Shown: positions 5,189-7,208 of the stretch, piece by piece | Position numbering within the stretch: position 1 is the first letter of the stretch | Layout of the letters: the number at the start of each line of letters is the position of its first letter | NCBI GenBank assembly: GCA_011042705.1 | Contig: DRBW01000164.1 | Coordinates: 1-7,208 of the forward strand | DNA from: Caldifarciminota bacterium | Lineage (GTDB): Bacteria; Hydrothermota; Hydrothermia; B15-G9; DRBW01 | Direction: 5' to 3' | Length of the DNA stretch: 7,208 nt | The notes under the pieces: generated by a model | Told to the model about the DNA's origin: nothing | Databases searched by the model: none | What the model saw: only the letters and a program-made list of their open reading frames with translations | Made by a program: the position numbers and the translations under genes

Positions 5189-6859
5189 TCAATACCGGAA
5201 GCTGCTTCCTCCAATGAACTCCCTGAGGATCGATGTGGGGGGCACCTCGTCAGGAAGCATGCCGAGGAAATGGGAAAGGAGGCCTATTAGCCTCACAGCA
5301 GCGGCGTATTCGGGAGATTCAGGTCCTATCTCCTCGAGCAGTGGCTCCGCATAGAGCTTCAGGACGGCGAGCTCATAGATCAGTGCGGAATTGAACATCG
5401 TATCGGCGTTCTCCTGATAGGGGAAGATGTGAACTTCCTCAGCCCTTCTTACCTTTGGCCACATCTTCAGGTTATCTTTTGCCGAGTGATTTCTGAAGAG
5501 TTTATCCCTCACGATCCTCCTGATAAGCCTCGTATCGGATGTGGAAATCCTGTTGTGGGAATCTATATTAACCTGGGTCAGGGCGCTCACGTAAATCCTG
5601 AATTTTTTCTCCGGGGGGATCAGCTCTGAAATCCTCGGGTTCAGGGCGTGAATTCCCTCCACAATGAGTATCTGATCGGGCTCAAGTTTTAGCGGAGTAG
5701 TTGTTTCTGCCCTTTTCCCCGTTTTGAAGTTAAACCTGGGTATCTGCACTTCCTCTCCCCTCAACAGTTTATAGAGGTGATCGTTCAGGAGGGGGAGGTC
5801 GAGAGCTTCTATCGTGTCGAAATCCAGCTCTCCCTTTTCATCCCGGGGGGTTTTGTCCCTGTCGAGGAAGTAGTTGTCGAGGGAAAGGGCGACCGGGTTC
5901 CTGCCGTTGACCCGGAGGTGAATGGCGAGCCTTTTGGAAAAGGTGGTCTTGCCCGAAGAGGAGGGGCCGGCTATGAGTACTATCTTGATCCTGTCGTAGT
6001 CCCTGGTTATCTCGTCGGCTATCTGGGCAATCCTCTTTTCGTGAAGCGCCTCGGCGATCTTGACGAAGTCGGAGACATCCCCGGAAGCTATGACCCTGTT
6101 CAGGGCGCCGGCGTCCATAACGCCCAGGATGGCGGCCCACCGCTTGGACTCCTCAAAGGTGGCGAAAAGCTTGGGTTGCTTTTTCAGAGGGAGAACACGG
6201 GCAGGGTTAAGACGGTCGGGGAGGATGAGCACGAGGCCAGGAGGGTAATGGAGGAGGTCGAACCTTGAGAGCATGCCGGTCCTGTAGGCGAGAGGAAGAT
6301 AGGAGTAATCCATGAAGTTGCCAATCTTGTAGAGGTATATCCTCTGATGCTCGGGCATATACTTGAACAGCCTCACGGCATCTTCCCGCCTCTCCATCGA
6401 GCTGAAGATCTTGATCCCTGTCTCCTCGTCGACAGTCTGCTGTTCTATCGGAAGGTCCTTCTCTATGAGGCGATGCATTTCCTCCTTCAATTTCTGCACG
6501 TCTTCAGGGCTCATGGGCTCGCCCATCTCGGGCTCGCAGTAGATTCCGTTCCTGTAGGAATAGAGGATGTTCATCTTTTTATCGGGGAAGAGCTGCTGAA
6601 AGGCGTAGGTGAGGAGAAAAGCCAGGCTCCTTTCGTAGACGCGCTGACCATCGGGATGAGAGAGGTCTATCAGCCTTATGTGTGCATCGTGGAGCAGCAT
6701 GTAATGGAGGCTGACCAGCTTGTTCTCCACATGGGCCGCCACAATGGGATGTTCGCGAGGCTCGGCAACCAGATCGTCCAGGATGTCCATTATCCTGGTT
6801 CCCTCTTCGACCTCAAGAACAGGTCCACATTCAGTAAATACCTTTATTTTCTTTGCCAT
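5189..6859 (-). CDS. Nucleoside (uridine-like) kinase with ThrRS-like TGS/SAD N-terminus
   Basis: This 556-residue protein joins a ThrRS-like N-terminus to a phosphoribulokinase/uridine kinase domain. Residues 1-65 look like a TGS domain. About 70-225 resemble the ThrRS second additional (editing) domain: SLAFLLTYAFQQLFPDKK (78-95), DLPIEQQ (135-141) and YLYKIGNFMDYSYLPLAYRTG (175-195). About 290-500 form the kinase: Walker A GPSSSGKT (298-305), SLDNYF (326-331), a Walker-B-like ILIVEGIHALN (397-407) and TRLIRRIVRD (443-452). The expected reaction is NTP-dependent phosphorylation of a nucleoside or similar small molecule in the cytoplasm; the substrate is not readable. The architecture is a known bacterial family of about 550 residues, so the gene is full length. 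In the SAD-like part, the HxxxH and C..H metal ligands of ThrRS are replaced, so editing is not expected. The start is supported by GGAGG with 7 bases before the ATG and by a strong promoter upstream. No clear terminator follows, so some readthrough into the dehydrogenase operon is possible. Confidence 0.9.
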   Translation of the reverse strand: MAKKIKVFTECGPVLEVEEGTRIMDILDDLVAEPREHPIVAAHVENKLVSLHYMLLHDAHIRLIDLSHPDGQRVYERSLAFLLTYAFQQLFPDKKMNILYSYRNGIYCEPEMGEPMSPEDVQKLKEEMHRLIEKDLPIEQQTVDEETGIKIFSSMERREDAVRLFKYMPEHQRIYLYKIGNFMDYSYLPLAYRTGMLSRFDLLHYPPGLVLILPDRLNPARVLPLKKQPKLFATFEESKRWAAILGVMDAGALNRVIASGDVSDFVKIAEALHEKRIAQIADEITRDYDRIKIVLIAGPSSSGKTTFSKRLAIHLRVNGRNPVALSLDNYFLDRDKTPRDEKGELDFDTIEALDLPLLNDHLYKLLRGEEVQIPRFNFKTGKRAETTTPLKLEPDQILIVEGIHALNPRISELIPPEKKFRIYVSALTQVNIDSHNRISTSDTRLIRRIVRDKLFRNHSAKDNLKMWPKVRRAEEVHIFPYQENADTMFNSALIYELAVLKLYAEPLLEEIGPESPEYAAAVRLIGLLSHFLGMLPDEVPPTSILREFIGGSSFRY

Positions 6860-6866
6860 CCTTATA

Positions 6867-6871
6867 CCTCC
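6867..6871 (-). promoter_or_regulatory. Ribosome binding site GGAGG of the nucleoside kinase
   Basis: GGAGG on the minus strand lies 7 bases before the ATG whose first base is 6859. This supports that start over internal methionines. Confidence 0.8.
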
Positions 6872-6891
6872 AGGGGGACTTTGAGATAACT

Positions 6892-6920
6892 ATTATAAAT
6901 CCAGAAAGCCCTCAGTGCAA
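6892..6920 (-). promoter_or_regulatory. Sigma-70-type promoter of the nucleoside kinase gene
   Basis: On the minus strand, TTGCAC (6915-6920) and a perfect TATAAT (6892-6897) are separated by 17 bases. The start of transcription would be near 6885, giving a leader of about 26 bases with a strong ribosome site. The -35 hexamer sits within the centre of a short dyad (6908-6928). Confidence 0.75.
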
Positions 6921-6928
6921 TTGAGAGC
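6908..6928. repeat. Dyad centred on the -35 box of the nucleoside kinase promoter
   Basis: Read on the minus strand, GCTCTCA (6922-6928) and TGAGGGC (6908-6914) are inverted arms with one G-T pair, around ATTGCAC (6915-6921), which contains the -35 hexamer. It may be an operator. Because it lies downstream of the tRNA-Ser gene on the same strand, it could also form a hairpin in readthrough transcripts. Only a loose T-rich stretch follows. Confidence 0.35.
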
Positions 6929-7004
6929 CAGGCCGTCTGAAGGATTATGGGAAAGGATGTCACGGGAAGGATGAACACAACAATGCCTCAAAAATTGCTA
7001 CTGC

Positions 7005-7010
7005 AAAAAA
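7005..7010 (-). terminator. T-run directly after tRNA-Ser
   Basis: Six T residues on the minus strand begin two bases after the discriminator base. There is no separate hairpin before them. The tRNA fold itself would have to act as the stem, so this is a possible but unproven termination point. Confidence 0.25.
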
Positions 7011-7011
7011 G

Positions 7012-7101
7012 CGGAGAGGGCGGGATTCGAACCCGCGGAGGGGCTTTTAACCCCTCGCACGATTTCCAATCGTGCCCCTTCGGCCGCTCGGGCACCTCTC
7101 C
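7012..7101 (-). tRNA. tRNA-Ser (anticodon GGA)
   Basis: On the minus strand the sequence folds into a complete class II tRNA of 90 bases. The acceptor stem GGAGAGG (7095-7101) pairs with CCTCTCC (7013-7019), and the discriminator is G at 7012. The anticodon stem CACGA/TCGTG encloses the loop TTGGAAA (7063-7069), with anticodon GGA at 7065-7067. It has a long variable arm GAGGGG/CCCCTC and a T-arm GCGGG-TTCGAAT-CCCGC. The long variable arm and GGA anticodon identify serine, reading UCC and UCU. The 3' CCA is not encoded: the next bases are CTT, so CCA must be added by nucleotidyltransferase. It has its own consensus promoter and no neighbouring tRNA in the window. Confidence 0.97.
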
Positions 7102-7122
7102 GGGAACCTTCGTACTGGTTCA

Positions 7123-7151
7123 ATTATATTAAGGTCTTCTCTCGCTGTCAA
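7123..7151 (-). promoter_or_regulatory. Perfect-consensus sigma-70 promoter of tRNA-Ser
   Basis: On the minus strand, TTGACA (7146-7151) and TATAAT (7123-7128) are both exact consensus hexamers separated by 17 bases. They are placed so that transcription starts about 15 bases before the mature tRNA 5' end at 7101. This is the strongest promoter in the window, fitting a stable-RNA gene. Confidence 0.88.
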
Positions 7152-7208
7152 GATGAGGGTTACAACGCATTCTCCTTGACCTTTTTGATCCAAAAGTTTA
7201 AATTTAAC

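Noticed and set aside
5032..5214. 60-codon minus-strand frame bridging the kinase end and the first operon gene
   Set aside because: It has no recognisable domain, overlaps the kinase stop and the putative operon promoter, and its composition looks like non-coding AT-rich spacer.
5777..6889. Open frames of 163 and 180 codons on the + strand opposite the nucleoside kinase
   Set aside because: The opposite strand carries every kinase and TGS/SAD motif in one frame. These frames show no motif and are complement shadows.
6947..7132. 61-codon + strand frame containing GEGGIRTRGGAF
   Set aside because: This is the well-known false protein made by translating the antisense of a tRNA-Ser gene. The tRNA fold explains the sequence fully.
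7152..7208. Short AAGGAG-ATG frame of 13 codons on the minus strand and a palindrome TTAAATTTAA at the window edge
   Set aside because: The ribosome-site spacing is only one base, the frame runs into the tRNA promoter, and an AT palindrome of this size at an edge is not informative.
1..7208. CRISPR arrays, insertion sequences, att sites, phage or defence genes
   Set aside because: I looked for direct repeats with spacers, transposase or integrase motifs and terminal inverted repeats and saw none. All larger frames are explained by metabolic genes and the tRNA.

Overview
The window looks like a piece of bacterial chromosome devoted to housekeeping and amino-acid catabolism. It holds seven complete protein genes, the 3' end of an eighth, and one tRNA gene. 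Base composition is moderate to fairly high GC by eye. AGG/AGA are common arginine codons and ATA is common for isoleucine, ribosome sites are strong (GGAGG-type), promoters are sigma-70-like, and the tRNA has no encoded CCA. Together with an oxygen-independent, iron-sulfur-rich amine dehydrogenase operon and a ThrRS-like nucleoside kinase, this suggests an anaerobic, possibly thermophilic, amino-acid-fermenting bacterium such as a member of Synergistota or Thermotogota. That placement is inference and is not proven by any marker here.

Layout. On the + strand, 1-330 is the C-terminal end of a probable radical SAM protein (COG0731-like). It is followed by a weak terminator-like hairpin and then a well-formed promoter whose -35 box lies inside a long dyad. 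This promoter drives a class I PLP-dependent aminotransferase (470-1693). The aminotransferase converges, with 22 bp between stop codons, on a five-gene minus-strand operon (5044 down to 1716). In transcription order this encodes a small [2Fe-2S] ferredoxin-like subunit, an FAD/NAD(P)-type oxidoreductase, a 2x[4Fe-4S] ferredoxin subunit, a BFD-type [2Fe-2S] protein and a DAO-family FAD amine dehydrogenase. Overlaps of 4, 4 and 14 bp and a final gap of 3 bp show tight translational coupling. Upstream on the same strand is a nucleoside (uridine-like) kinase fused to a degenerate ThrRS-like N-terminus (5189-6859) with its own promoter. Beyond it is tRNA-Ser(GGA) (7012-7101) behind a perfect-consensus promoter. 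The last 57 bases (7152-7208) hold no gene I can support.

How the genes fit together. The five-gene operon resembles a multi-subunit dye-linked dehydrogenase of the HcnABC, sarcosine oxidase, octopine oxidase and archaeal L-proline dehydrogenase (PDH1) group. The DAO-family subunit should oxidise an imino or secondary amino acid at FAD. The three iron-sulfur proteins should pass electrons to the second flavoprotein and on to a cellular acceptor. Unlike HcnB or the sarcosine oxidase alpha subunit, the [2Fe-2S], flavin and BFD modules are on separate polypeptides. The substrate cannot be read from the sequence. The convergent aminotransferase may belong to the same amino-acid economy but has its own promoter. 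I found no mobile element, CRISPR array, phage gene or defence system. The window is mostly ordinary metabolism, and the most interesting points are modularity and dyads placed on promoters.
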